From Amylostereum areolatum (Eukaryota; Basidiomycota; Agaricomycetes; Russulales; Stereaceae): 64,000 bases of DNA. Each line of letters starts with the position of its first letter. Position 1 is the first letter of the stretch. The stretch covers positions 81,555-145,554 of the forward strand of contig SAXG01000089.1 of assembly GCA_012932865.1 (NCBI GenBank), given 5' to 3'. Positions 19,303 through 29,260 of this stretch are shown piece by piece. The position numbers and the translations under genes were made by a program. The notes beneath the pieces are model-generated. The model was given only the letters and a program-made list of their open reading frames with translations, did no database searches and was not told the origin of the DNA.

Positions 19303-22300
19303 TTACCCCCCCTTTAAGACGCGCTTTCGCCTGGAGCGCAATGTCATCTGCAAGGGTAGATGCGAGGAAATCGTCAAAGGAGATGCCGAGGGAACGCACA
19401 GGGCGGGGCGCATTTGGATGGCGTTTGTGGAAGGCGTCGATCATGTCGGTGACTTTTGAGAGCGAGGAGCGAGGGAGCCAGGTATTCTCGGAGTCAGGAT
19501 AGCCTGCCCACTTGACGAGGTATTGTATGCCTTTCTTGTTGCGGGTCGGCTTCGAGTCGATGATGTCTTCAACGTCATATTCTTCCTCGTCATCAACGAG
19601 GTCAGGCGGCGGTTGTTCATAGTTTGGACCATGTGCCATTGTCTCTTTGTACGCGGTGAGCAGCGAAGCATGGAAGACCGGGTGGATTCTCCACGTCTTT
19701 GGCAGCTTCAGGCGGTAGTTTACTGGGCTAATGACGTCAATGATCTCGAAGGGTCCAAATCGTTTGGCAGCAAGCTTAGCTTTCGGCCTCGTCGTCTTCA
19801 GGTTTTTGCCTTCGAGCCAGACCTTGTCTCCGACGGCAAACAGTGTCGATTTGCTGATCGTGTCACCGTTGTAGTGCTTCATTAAGTCGGATGCGAGGGC
19901 AAGGCTGGCCTTAATCTCCTGTCGGACTTCTTCAAGTTGACGGAGGCGTTCTTCAACTGCAGGGACCTTTGAGGACGGGTTTACGGATGGGTACATCTTG
20001 GGGAGGAAGCCGTAGAGGACTTCAAAGGGGGCCTTTCCAGTAGCTGCATGGGTGCGGGAGTTGTGAGAAAACTCGAAGAAGGGCAGCCACTTCACCCAGT
20101 CATCCTGACGGTAGTTGCAGAATACTCGCAGGAACTGTTCAAGGTTCTGGTTCTCGCGTTCGGTTTGGCCGTCTGTCTGTGGGTGATACGCTGTGCTGAG
20201 GGCGGACTTGATCCCGAGCTTCTCGTTGAGTGTACGCATCACCTGTCCAGCAAATTGGGGTCCACGATCCGAGATGATCTTGTCTGCTAAGCCGTAGTGT
20301 CGGTATACCTTGTCGAAGAGAATGTCGGCCGTGCCATCACTGGTGATCTTCGTTGTACATGGGGTGGTAACCACCATCTTGGTGAGGCGGTCAACCACGA
20401 CATTGACGGCATTATAGCCTTCGCAGTCAGGGAGCTCGACAATGAAGTCGGTAGAGATGACGCCAAATGGTCGGTCGGGTACTTCGTTCGGGATCATGTC
20501 GACGTGGGGTCGGCTGCTCTGCGTCTTTGTCGACTGGCAGGTTGCGCATCCTGCTACGAAGTCGCGGACGAAGACAGACATGCCAGGCCACCAATATTCA
20601 CGACTCACAAGTTCGTAAGTCTTGAAGCGACCAGGGTGTCCAGCCAGGGGCGATTCATGGTACATTTTGACAATGTCGCGTCGCAACTCGTCATCTGCAG
20701 GGACATATACCTTTCCTCTAAACAGGACCAGGCCTTCTTCGTAGTTCCACTCTTGAAGGTTCTTGACGAGTGTACGTGGTCCATTTCGTAAGATGGCATC
20801 CAGAGCTTGAACGACCTCGATGTCCTTGGTCTTGCAGTCGCGGATACGTCGTCGGAGTTCAACATCGCCGAGGGAGGTTACTGCTCCTGGCCTTGTTGCA
20901 CGTATCTGGAAGTACTTGGGGTCGAGCAAGATACGCTCCTTGTTGTCATTCTCAACGCCCTGCTTGTGATCAGGTCGTCGGGACATTGGGTCTGGGCGAT
21001 GGGATACTCCTGGTTTGTGAACGAGCGCGAAGTCAAATCGAGTGAGGAATAGAGCCCAACGTGCCTGTCGGCGGCTCAGCTTCTGTGCCGTCTTGAAGTG
21101 TTCCAGGTTCTTGTGGTCTGTCCAGATTTCGACGGTGTCGGGGGCGCCTTCAAGGTAGTGGCGCCAGGCTTCGAGCGCACGGATGATCGCGAGTAGCTCC
21201 TTGTCGTAGATGTCGTAGTTGCGTTCCGGTTCGGACAGGGCCTTGGACAGATACGCCACTGGATGCCAGTGACCGTCGTTGCCTTTCTGCGAGAGTATAC
21301 CTCCAGTAGCAAAGTCCGAGGCGTCAACTTCGACGAGGTAGGGTTTCCTTGGATCAGGCATAACTAAGACAGGGGAGGAGGTGAACGCAGCTTTAAGTGC
21401 GTTAAACGCCGTCTGGCATTCCGTCGACCAATTCCATGTGCAGTCCTTCTTTGTCAGGTCGAACAGAGGTCGTGCGATCTTGGAGAAATCCTTGATGAAG
21501 CGTCAGGTAGAAATTACCAAATCCGAGGAAGGATTGTACATCCTTGACCGTCCGGGGTGTCGGCCAGTCCTGGATACCAGCTACCTTGACGGGGTCCATG
21601 GCGATCTTGTCGTGCGAGATAATGAGTCCGAGGTATTCAACGGAGTCCTGCTCGAAGACACATTTCTCTGGCTTAAGGAACAGGTCATTGTCTTGTAGGC
21701 GTTGGAGAACCTGTCGCACTATGGTACGATGTTCCTCCATAGTTCGAGTGAATACGAGGATGTCGTCCATGTAGATGATGACTTTGCCCGAGTCGATAAG
21801 GTCCTTGAAAAGTTCGTTCATCATTGCCTGGAACGTCGCGGGGGAGTTCATAAGGCCGAAGAACATCACCGTAGGTTCAAAGAGGCCACGATTCGTCTTG
21901 AACGCAGCCTTCCACTCGTCGCCTTCCTTGATGCGGACGTTGTTGTACCCCCAGCGGACGTCCATCTTGGAGAAGATCTTTGCACCTTTGAGGCGGTCGA
22001 CAATTTCTGAGATCAGCGGCAAGGGATACTCGTTCTTGATGGTACCCTTGTTTAGCTCTCGATAGTCCTGTACAGGCCGCAGCTTCCCATCCTTCTTTTT
22101 GACGAAAAAGAACGGACTTGCCTGCGGCGACTTCGATGGGCGAATGTAGCCCTTCTTCAGGTGGTCGTCGAGGAAGGTATCGAGCTCGATCTGCTCGGAG
22201 GGGGAGAGCGGATAGATCTTGCACGGCTTGGGTTCGAAGCCGTCCTTCATGTCGATGGCATGATCCCATGGTCGTCGGTCGGGTAGTCGTTCAGAGGTTT

Positions 22301-23330
22301 TCTTGTCGAATACGGGTGCAAAGTCGCGGTATGGAGGGGGAACCAAGTCTTCAAAGGTTTGCGGACGTGCATTTTCCTTTGAGTGCTCTGCAAGCTCCTG
22401 CGCCTTGGTGAAGCCCGCGCGGATTGGTACTGCCTCCGGGTTAGGGCCGTCAACTTCAGGAAGAATCCCAGCACGACGCAGGCCATTGATCTCCCAGTCT
22501 CGGAAGACTCTGGGTCGTTCGTCGTCGTCTTCAGTGAAAAGGCGGGCAGGTAGAGGTGAGAGATGGGATGTGCGGATACGAACACCTTTGACCCTGCGCG
22601 CGGGGATGACATACGTAGGGATAGGGGCCCAGGAGACATACACTGGTTCTGGGAAGGGGTCGTCCAGGACTAGAGGTACCTTAGGGGGCGCATCAGCTTG
22701 AACCTTTCGCTGTGATCGGGTCGACAATGATGTTCGCGGCTTTGTTGCAAGGTTTGTCACGGTCGGTTCGGAGAGGGTGCAGGAGGGAGGGCAGCGGAGC
22801 ATGTCAACACGATCTTGCTGCCAGTCTATGGTGGGGTTATGCTCATCGAGCCAGTCTGTTCCAAGGATCATATCGTGATCACCGATGTCGGTGATGAAGA
22901 ACTCAGCTTCTTCCTCATGGTATGCCTTTGAGTCTTGCGAGTATATCCGGATTCGCTGGGTCGTCGTGTCACGTACCCAGCCCATGATGTTCTCGGTGCC
23001 ATCCACGTTACGCACGGGGAACGGGTTTTCTAGTTTTCTCGTGGTCAGCTTCTTGCGTTCAGCAAAGCTTCGATTGATGATGATTCCTTCTGCACCGCTG
23101 TCAAGCAGTGCATCTGCGTCGATTTGTCGGCCTGTCGCTCGTCCAATCATCTTGACTCTGAGCGTTATCGAGGGTGTTTGCCTGTTCTTCGTGACAGTAG
23201 AGAGGTGCACACACGATGGATACGATTGCTCACATGAGGTCATAGATGATAATACAGAAAAGCGATTGTAAGATGCCGATGATACAAGTCCTTTGCCTCC
23301 GCCAGACGACGCGACTGGGGGGCGTTTCAA
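19235..23330 (-). pseudogene. Pol polyprotein of A2, one frameshift
   Basis: Protease (LLDSGAEGIIIN, about 23100; ILGTDWL), RT with YMDDI (about 21770), then a +1 shift at about 21503-21506, then RNase H (VDASDFATGG; DKELLAII; WTDHKNLEHF), integrase zinc finger (HPGRFKTYE ... CATCQSTK), core (STDFIVELPD, SDRGPQF, TDGQTERENQNLEQF) and a chromodomain (EDIIDSKPTRNKKGIQYLVK, GYPDSENTWLP). The second frame is 708 codons to the stop in the LTR. The frame begins 1 nt back from the gag stop. At the lesion the sequence is TAC-C-TGA-CGC, where family B reads TAC-CGA-CGT; A1 has TAC-TGA-CGT. Apart from this codon pol looks functional: DNA synthesis, RNA degradation and integration in cytoplasmic particles and nucleus. 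Confidence 0.9.
19303..19315 (-). promoter_or_regulatory. Polypurine tract of A2
   Basis: On the sense strand AAAGGGGGGGTAA directly abuts the 3' LTR. Purine tracts in this position prime plus-strand DNA synthesis. Confidence 0.8.
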
Positions 23331-24352
23331 AAATCCTGCGACTCCAGGATATCCTTCAACAGTGCCACTGCCTGTTCCTTACCTTCCACGTCCAGATCCT
23401 TCAGCTGGCGGGTGATTGCCGCGATGGTTTTGGACGGGTCGAGAGCTGCTTTCGCAGTGGACGGAGCCGTGTTCGTCGGCAGGGGAGGGGCCTTGGACCC
23501 AGTCTCTACTGCGCCCACTCGTCGCGCGCTCGAATCGCGGTTGGGGCAGTCGCGAGAGACGTGACCGGCTTGTCGACACATGAAGCACTTGCCTTCGCGC
23601 ATCATCTTCGCGCGCTCGTCGTCCGTCAGCTTTGCAGGGCGGGTCGAGGTGTTGGTGAAGGCGCCAACTCGGCGTGACGCGGAGTCGTTGGTCGAACCGT
23701 TTGAGGTGAGCGCGACAGCCCCCTTGGACTGACTGCTCTTCCTCTCCGGGTTCTCTTCGAGCCACTGGTGGTTGATGCGGCGGGCGCGCTCCTTCCACTC
23801 CGCGAGCTTGGTGGGGAACGGGTACGACCGGGCCACCTGCTTGCCGAGGTCACGCTGAAGTCCCTTTTTGAAAAAGTGGATTAGCGCCTCGTCGTCATAC
23901 GCTGACATGGTTGCCAGCATCTCAAACTCGGTGATAAAGTCAGTGACGTCCCGGGTGGTCATTGCGAGCTCGTTGATCTTACGCTGAGCCTCTATCTTCG
24001 GATCGACGGGCACGAAGTCTTTGCCAAACCTCTCGAAGAGCTCTTTGTAGGAGCTATAGTGGAGTGTTGGGGGCGTGGGGTCGAGGGTGTCGGCGTCTTC
24101 CTTCTCGTCTTCGTCGGCGAAGAGTTCCATGCGGCGATGCGTGGCCCAGGCTTTCGCCGTGTCGTCCTCCATCAGGCTGAGGAGGAGCATCATCTTGGCG
24201 TCATCTGTGGCATAAACATCTTTGTTAACGCGCAGGAACATGCGGAGCTCGAGGGAGAACCGGAGGGTGTCGCGTCTATCGCCTTTGAATGGCTTTGGCT
24301 TGGGGCCGATCTCCCGCTTGGAGACGGCAGGTTTGGATTCGGCATCGGACAT
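23327..24352 (-). CDS. Gag of A2 (from first ATG)
   Basis: 341 codons from ATG 24352, the first ATG anywhere in the transcript leader. N-terminal capsid-like part (KPFKGDRRDTLRFSLELRMF; MMLLLSLMEDDTAKAWA), middle helical part (EALIHFFKKGLQRDLGKQV; WKERARRINHQWLEE), a linker, and a CCHC knuckle (CFMCRQAGHVSRDC, about residues 258-271). It ends QDF-TGA. The last codons GAT TTT TGA overlap the pol frame by a 1-nt back-shift, a layout identical in family B. It packages the RNA in the virus-like particle. Confidence 0.92.
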   Translation of the reverse strand: MSDAESKPAVSKREIGPKPKPFKGDRRDTLRFSLELRMFLRVNKDVYATDDAKMMLLLSLMEDDTAKAWATHRRMELFADEDEKEDADTLDPTPPTLHYSSYKELFERFGKDFVPVDPKIEAQRKINELAMTTRDVTDFITEFEMLATMSAYDDEALIHFFKKGLQRDLGKQVARSYPFPTKLAEWKERARRINHQWLEENPERKSSQSKGAVALTSNGSTNDSASRRVGAFTNTSTRPAKLTDDERAKMMREGKCFMCRQAGHVSRDCPNRDSSARRVGAVETGSKAPPLPTNTAPSTAKAALDPSKTIAAITRQLKDLDVEGKEQAVALLKDILESQDF

Positions 24353-24943
24353 CTTGTCGAAGGGGAGGGGGACGGTGAGGGATTGGGCGAGTTCTTGATC
24401 AAGGCGGCGTAGGGTTTCTCGTCGGCGTTCTTCTGCTTCTTCAACTTCGTCCTCGACTTGTTTTGCGACAAGGAAGTCGGCGGGGGTGAGGAATTGCTGG
24501 TTATGATGCCACGACCAGTGATCTTGGACGGGACTGAACGAAGTGGGCTGCCACTCAACTACTGATCGTCCTGGGGTTCCGTTCTTGTTCCGTCTATAGG
24601 CGTACCACTTCCCAGTTGTGTCGTTGTGGTTGATCCCTTCTGGGACTTCGATTACAGTACGTCGACGGGGTGGGGGCGAGTTGGTCGGAGGGGGGTTCAG
24701 GAAGCGCTGTAGAACGTCCGCAGCGGTGGCAAAATCTGATTCTTCGACGTAGGGTTGTTCGTCACGGTCGTCGAAGTACCAGTCTCGACGTTGCCGGTTT
24801 GGTTCGTCGTGCAGCCAACGTACGGATTCCTTAGTCTGCTGCGAGGTGAGGATATAGTATTCTTCGGGACAGTAGTCTCGAAAGACGCCTGGGGGGAGGT
24901 TCGGAGTGGGGGGACGAGGGGCTGTGGAGGACGTGATGATGGT
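24353..24943 (-). CDS. ATG-less extension in frame with A2 gag
   Basis: 197 sense codons without a stop and without ATG, GTG or TTG, directly continuous with the gag frame. Product: PPGVFRDYCPEEYYILTS, RRDWYFDD, a Pro-rich stretch (NSPPPRRRT), GKWYAYRRNKNGTPGRSVVE and a charged helix (EDEVEEAEERRRETLRRLDQ). The A1 copy encodes a related sequence with conservative changes. Either gag is extended by unusual initiation, or the leader encodes protein by another route. Translation is not shown. Confidence 0.6.
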
Positions 24944-25560
24944 CTAGAAGAAGTCCGCCGCGATGGGGCGACGGCCGAGGAGTTTCTTGGTGAGGTAGCC
25001 GGCTTTTACTGCCTGGCGGATCTTATGTTCGTGGTGGCGGCGACGAAGGGTCTTACCCTTGATGGTGGGACGGAGGACTGGTGGTGGGGTGGATTCGGGG
25101 GTCCGGCGGTTAAACTGGGAGACGGAGGTGAAACTGGTTTGGAGGATCGGGTTGGGGGCGTCCTGGATGAGGTATGTGTGGTAGGTGGGGGCGTGGAGGG
25201 TGAATTCAAGGCGTTCGAGATCTACGTTGATGCACGTAGTGATCCGGACGTATAGGGCGAGGACGACAGTACCGTGATCCTTGTGCCACCTCCACTCGAA
25301 GATGCGGAAGTTGAGGCCGTGCGCGGTCCAGGGATCTTTCTTGCAGAGGTTCTGTACGGGGACGAGGCAGTTGACGGTGACGGCGTCGGACCAAGGGTAG
25401 GGGAGTGGTGCGTCGTCGCGGGGGGTGATCGGCTTTCCGTTGAACGGGAGGAAAACCGGTGCGTTCGGGAGGTCCGTGGTGGGAGTTTTTAACGTCGTAG
25501 AGACGGCAGAGGTAGATGGAGAGAGGGGTGCGAGGTAGGCGTAGGGGTAGACTGTCCAGG
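24944..25560 (-). CDS. Leader ORF (ORF1) of A2, no ATG
   Basis: An open frame that starts inside the LTR (open from about 25666) and ends AADFF-TAG at 24944-24946. It has no methionine codon. In A2 the TAG is in phase with the gag extension, so only this stop separates ORF1 from gag; in A1 the phase differs, so simple read-through is not conserved. Conserved blocks with A1: RIFEWRW-KDHG, the (D/N)-(R/L)-EF family core, TPESTPPPVLRPTIKGKT, KIRQAVKAGYLTKKLL. The basic C-terminus suggests nucleic-acid binding, but the fold is unknown. Confidence 0.55.
25548..25558 (-). promoter_or_regulatory. Self-priming primer binding site of A2
   Basis: Sense-strand TGGACAGTCTA, 2 nt after the 5' LTR, is exactly complementary to the predicted first 11 nt of the RNA, TAGACTGTCCA, encoded at 25704-25694 in the same LTR. 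The match stops after 11 nt, the length known for Tf1. Confidence 0.8.
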
Positions 25561-25982
25561 TGTCAGAAACGCAGTTTATGAGACCGATGAACCGCCTAAG
25601 TCGCGACTGATGGGAGGAGCGAGAAGAGAGGTAGATTCGAGAGTGCCGGGGTCTAGGGTAGTGCAACGTGTGCTACAGTACCGTATGACGAGATGGACAG
25701 TCTAGGGAGAAGGGAAGAGAAACACTGTCCTTATATACAAGTGGGTACGATGGTGCGATGCGATGCAATAGTGGTGCGAGCGGGGGGAACAATAAGAAAG
25801 GAGTCATGGGGTGGAGGACGAAGGTCCGGAGCGATGATGTCATAGATAAGGATGCGGAACCCCGCTCGGAAGTCCGGGCAATGACGTCGTTGAAGCATGT
25901 GATGCAAGGGAAAGTCATGTGCCGTGACGCGTCGCGTGTACGAGGTCTGCAAACGAAGAGAGAAATGGAGCGATCCGTGACA
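25561..25982 (-). mobile_element. 5' LTR of A2 (promoter)
   Basis: 422 bp. On the minus strand TATATAA (25737-25731) lies 33 nt before the predicted RNA start at 25704, and CTACAGTA/TACTGTAG follows the start. The start assignment is supported independently by the primer-site complementarity. Confidence 0.95.
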
Positions 25983-25987
25983 GTGAT

Positions 25988-26591
25988 GGTTCGTCGTTTG
26001 TTCTTCGAACTGTTGTAGAAAGGATTCGTCTTTTCCTTGGACGATCATCCTTTTACTTGTAGTGGAACACGTACTTGGGCATGTTTGTAGTGTAATCTGT
26101 TTCTTTCTCCAATCGATACTGGGGTTATGTTTTTTGAGCCAAGGGGTTCCTAAGATTACTTCGTCTCCTCCTAGGGCTGTGACGAATAGCCCTAAATTTT
26201 CTCGGTGAATTTCTCCGTTGATTCCTTCCATCGTCATCGGAAGATATACTTTCTGTTTGATCTCTCCTAGAGTGTTTCGAGATCCATCAACGTTGTATAT
26301 TGGTATCGGCTTCTTAAGACGGATCAGATTCATCTTGTGTTTTTGTACAAAATCTGGATGGATTAGAGTGCTGCTTGCTCCGCTATCTAGTAGCGCTTTT
26401 GCTGCGGCCTTACGGAACTTTCCATGAAACATAACAGGTATATGAATTGATGGAGCGTGTGCTGCTCCGTCTTGGTACGACCTTATATACACTGTTCTAT
26501 TTACGTCATCTTCTGTTTCCTGCACAGGAGATTGACTTGAAAAGTTCATTGTCTGTGTCCTTTCAACAGCCGCGGTTGAAGGACGATTCAA
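25988..26591 (-). pseudogene. B2 protease fragment
   Basis: MNRPSTAAVERTQTMNFSSQ..., IPVMFHGKFRKAAAKA, LLDSGASSTLIHPDF (catalytic Asp in DSG), ...GDEVILGTPWLKKHNPSIDW, truncated by A2. The ORF then runs on into the A2 LTR, so its tail is chimeric. It starts with TTG one base back from the gag stop. Confidence 0.88.
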
Positions 26592-27907
26592 AAACCCTGA
26601 TTGTCTTTGAACATGTTGGCGGTGCGTGCGAACGTTTCACTGTCCATCTTGTTCACAAGTTTGGTGATCTGATCAATCGGGGATTCTTCCGATGTTAGAT
26701 TCGCTGTTCGTGCATTGATCGTTGTTTGGGTACATTTCTCTGGGCAGTTCCTGGAGATGTGTCCTGGCTTCCGGCAGTAGAAGCATGATCCTGATTTCTG
26801 GAGTTCGGTACGTTCTTGCGGGGTAAGGTGTCTGAAGTTTCGGCCGTTGTTTCCTGTTTGAGCGACTCTGGCGGTGGTAACGTTTCCTTTATTTCTGTTC
26901 CCTCTTCGGAATGGAACGTACGTCTGTGGTTTCTTGTACAGGAGTGTGAGATCGCTCGTCGGGTTCATTGGTCTCGTGTAATGTCGTTGAAACGCTTGAG
27001 CTTCTCGCCAGTTATTGTCAATGCGTAATGCGAGTTCATACCATTCGTCAATATCGTTCGAGATGTGGTCTCTCTTGAGAATCTCGACTACGATATCATT
27101 GCGCAGTCCTCTCTTGAATTGGTCGATCAGCGCTTTATGATCGTAACCGGCTTCCATGGCATAGTCTCTGAAGATCGTGATATAATCTTTGGTTTCCATG
27201 GTGCCTTGTTCCAGGCACTGTATGTTGAATCTAGCATCTCTTCCTGGGTCTATTTCCCCAAAGGTTTCTAAGAAGTGGTCGCGGAACATCGTCCATGGAA
27301 GGTATACTTCTGGATCTAGACCGCGATCTCGTATCTTGTCGATCTTGCTTATTAAAAGGGACGCCCAGTGGAGGGCAGGTCCATCGGTGAGATGCGAGAG
27401 TACGAATGTTATTTTGCGCATGTTGGCCGCATACACATTGGGGAATGCTATGAAGCGAAGTACGCATTGTTCTATGAACTTTGCTGCTTTTGCCCGGTCT
27501 CTTCCGTCGTATACTCCTAGTGCGTTCAGTTTGAATCCCTTATCCTTGTCTTCGGGTTTTTATCCGATTGTTCCTGTTCCTCCTGGTGGGGAATTCCCTG
27601 GTGGGTGCTTCGACTCTTTCGGAAGATCTGCGGTTGCTCCTCTTCCGAAGACGTAGTCTTGAACTCCTTTTCCTTTCTTATTATCGCCTGATCGGTCGGA
27701 AAGTGATGGTGATCGCGGTGATACCGTTCTCCATCCTACTGGGTCGACCATGCCAAGTCCTAGGGGGAATCGAGTCTCATGTCTCGGTTTTGCGGGATCG
27801 GCTGGTGTTGGAGTTGCAGGCGTCTGGCGCGGTACATTAGTCTCTCCAGGGGGGACATTGCCAAGTGCGGTGGCGGGGTTGGGTATTGAGGTGGCGGTGT
27901 CTCCCAT
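26588..27907 (-). pseudogene. Gag of B2, one nonsense codon
   Basis: First ATG at 27907 (MGDTATSIPNPATALGN), Pro-rich N part, then TAA at 27560-27562 where B1 has TCA, then the capsid-like core (NMRKITFVLSHLTDGPALHW; YLPWTMFRDHFLETFGEIDP; YAMEAGYDHKALIDQFKRGL) and a CCHC knuckle (CFYCRKPGHISRNC). Ends QGF-TGA where B1 has QDF-TGA. Confidence 0.88.
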
Positions 27908-28709
27908 TGATGTGATGTTTTCGGGTTTTCCGAATAGATTTCCTTTTCTTCCTCGTGTGGTTCTGAAGATGTCGTCAGGTGATGGGGATCTTGTTGGGTT
28001 CTCTGTATGTTCTTCCGTTTCTGCTGCGCTCGATGGGCTGCGTTCTCGACTTCCTCCGGGATCGGACTTAATTTGGGGGCTTGATATAGTTCTCTTAGGT
28101 TCTGGTGCGGTTTCCTCTGGAGGCGGTGCGGCTGTTGCGGATTCTTGAGGATGCTGGGGTTTGGTTTGAGGGTTCTGTGGTTTGGTTGTCGTATCGGCTG
28201 TGTCGGTATCTGGATCAAATTCCCAGTAGTCCTTAATATTCCCGGTGTAAGGCTTCTCTTCAACTTTCTGTGCGTCCGGGTGTTTCCAGAGTTCTTCTGA
28301 TGAGAGGGGCCCGATATGAGGTCTTGAATAATCTGGGCGCTTCCAATGTGAGTTGTCGTAGCTTCCGTCTTCCTGTTCTCTTTTGGATCTATCTTTGTAG
28401 TATTCTGCTGCTGGGGGAAGGTTGTATCTGTATATGGGTGGGTTCCACTGGTATACGTATGTCCCTTTGCTTTCCTTTGCGATGAGGGCTCCGTCGTAGT
28501 AAAAAATGAGATTATAAGGATCAAATGTCCAGCGATGATCTTCGTTTCCGTTGGGGAATTCTCGACTGCAGTTTGATTGGAGTTGAGGGATCTCAAAATC
28601 TGATGGTCTTTTTTCAGCGGGTTGTTCCGCTGACTCCGTGGTGGGTGTTTTGTTTGACGCTCTGCGCCAAACTGTAGGGTGAGCTAATGTAGAGGAGAGC
28701 TCATTCTAG
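27908..28709 (-). CDS. ATG-less leader and gag N-extension of B2
   Basis: About 800 nt between the 5' LTR and the gag ATG. The gag frame is open through essentially the whole stretch. Searching all frames of the sense strand I find only one ATG, in the primer site at about 28702, created by a C-to-T change relative to B1. The product corresponds to B1 part 1. Confidence 0.6.
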
Positions 28710-29260
28710 TGTTAAGGACGGTCCTTATCACGTGACAAGCGGCTCAGGCTACAGTACTCGTGTGTGTGAGAAGTGGGATCAGGTGATCCAGATGTCTCGG
28801 TTTATGCGAAGGTTGAAGTCGATAAGCGAAGCAGTAAGTCTTCTCAGAAGACTTAGGCGAGCTTTCGACTTAGTTACGTTAGGCTCTCTTTAGTAGCTTT
28901 AATAGGAGGTTCTATTCAGAACAGTCCTGTATTTACAAAGAGAACGAGCTGGGGAATAGCTTGTTCGTTGAGCCTCCTTTTATAAGAAAGGAGGTCGAGT
29001 AAACATATGTACATTGAGCGACGGTTGTATCAAGTATCTACGGGGACGAGACTGTGGCACCGTCGTGGCTATGCCGTTGAGATGGCGACGATCTGTGGCA
29101 CCGTCGAGGCTATGCCGTTGAGACGGTGACAATCTGTGGCACTGTCGTGGTTGCGTCGTTGAGACGGTTACGAACTGGGGCACAGTCGTAATCCGTCGTT
29201 TTAGCGACGTCCTTCCTAATAAGGCAACAGGGAATGGAATACCTTGATCGAGTTGTAACA
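28710..29260 (-). mobile_element. 5' LTR of B2
   Basis: 551 bp, TGTTAAGG...GTAACA on the plus strand. On the minus strand TATAAAA starts at 28984 and the predicted RNA start AGCTCGTTCT at 28950. It ends at the ATTCC target duplication (29261-29265). Confidence 0.95.

Larger units (their letters stand above)
18883..25982 (-). mobile_element. Ty3/gypsy family A, copy A2, nearly intact, young
   Basis: 7100 bp with both LTRs (18883-19302 and 25561-25982) and a perfect 5-bp target duplication GTGAT (18878-18882, 25983-25987). The LTRs differ only by two single-base indels by eye, so the insertion is recent. Order on the minus strand: 5' LTR, self-priming site, ATG-less ORF1, ATG-less gag extension, gag, pol with chromodomain, polypurine tract, 3' LTR. 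The only lesion seen is one extra base in the RT/RNase H connection (about 21506). Confidence 0.96.
11761..29260 (-). mobile_element. Ty3/gypsy family B, copy B2, inserted in B1 gag and itself split twice
   Basis: Minus-strand element framed by ATTCC duplications (11756-11760; 29261-29265). Pieces: 5' LTR 28710-29260; leader 27908-28709; gag 26588-27907; protease part 25988-26591; protease-RT linker 18687-18877; 3' LTR remnant 11761-11923. A2 (18883-25982) splits the protease region. A Plavaka element (11924-18686) lies between the linker and the LTR remnant, and RT, RNase H, integrase and most of the 3' LTR are gone. The LTR remnant differs from the 5' LTR at about one base in 163, so B2 was fairly young when damaged. 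Confidence 0.9.

Noticed and set aside
24755..25255. Long plus-strand ORF opposite the A2 leader
   Set aside because: It is the antisense shadow of ORF1 and the gag extension. The minus-strand frames are the ones conserved between A1 and A2.
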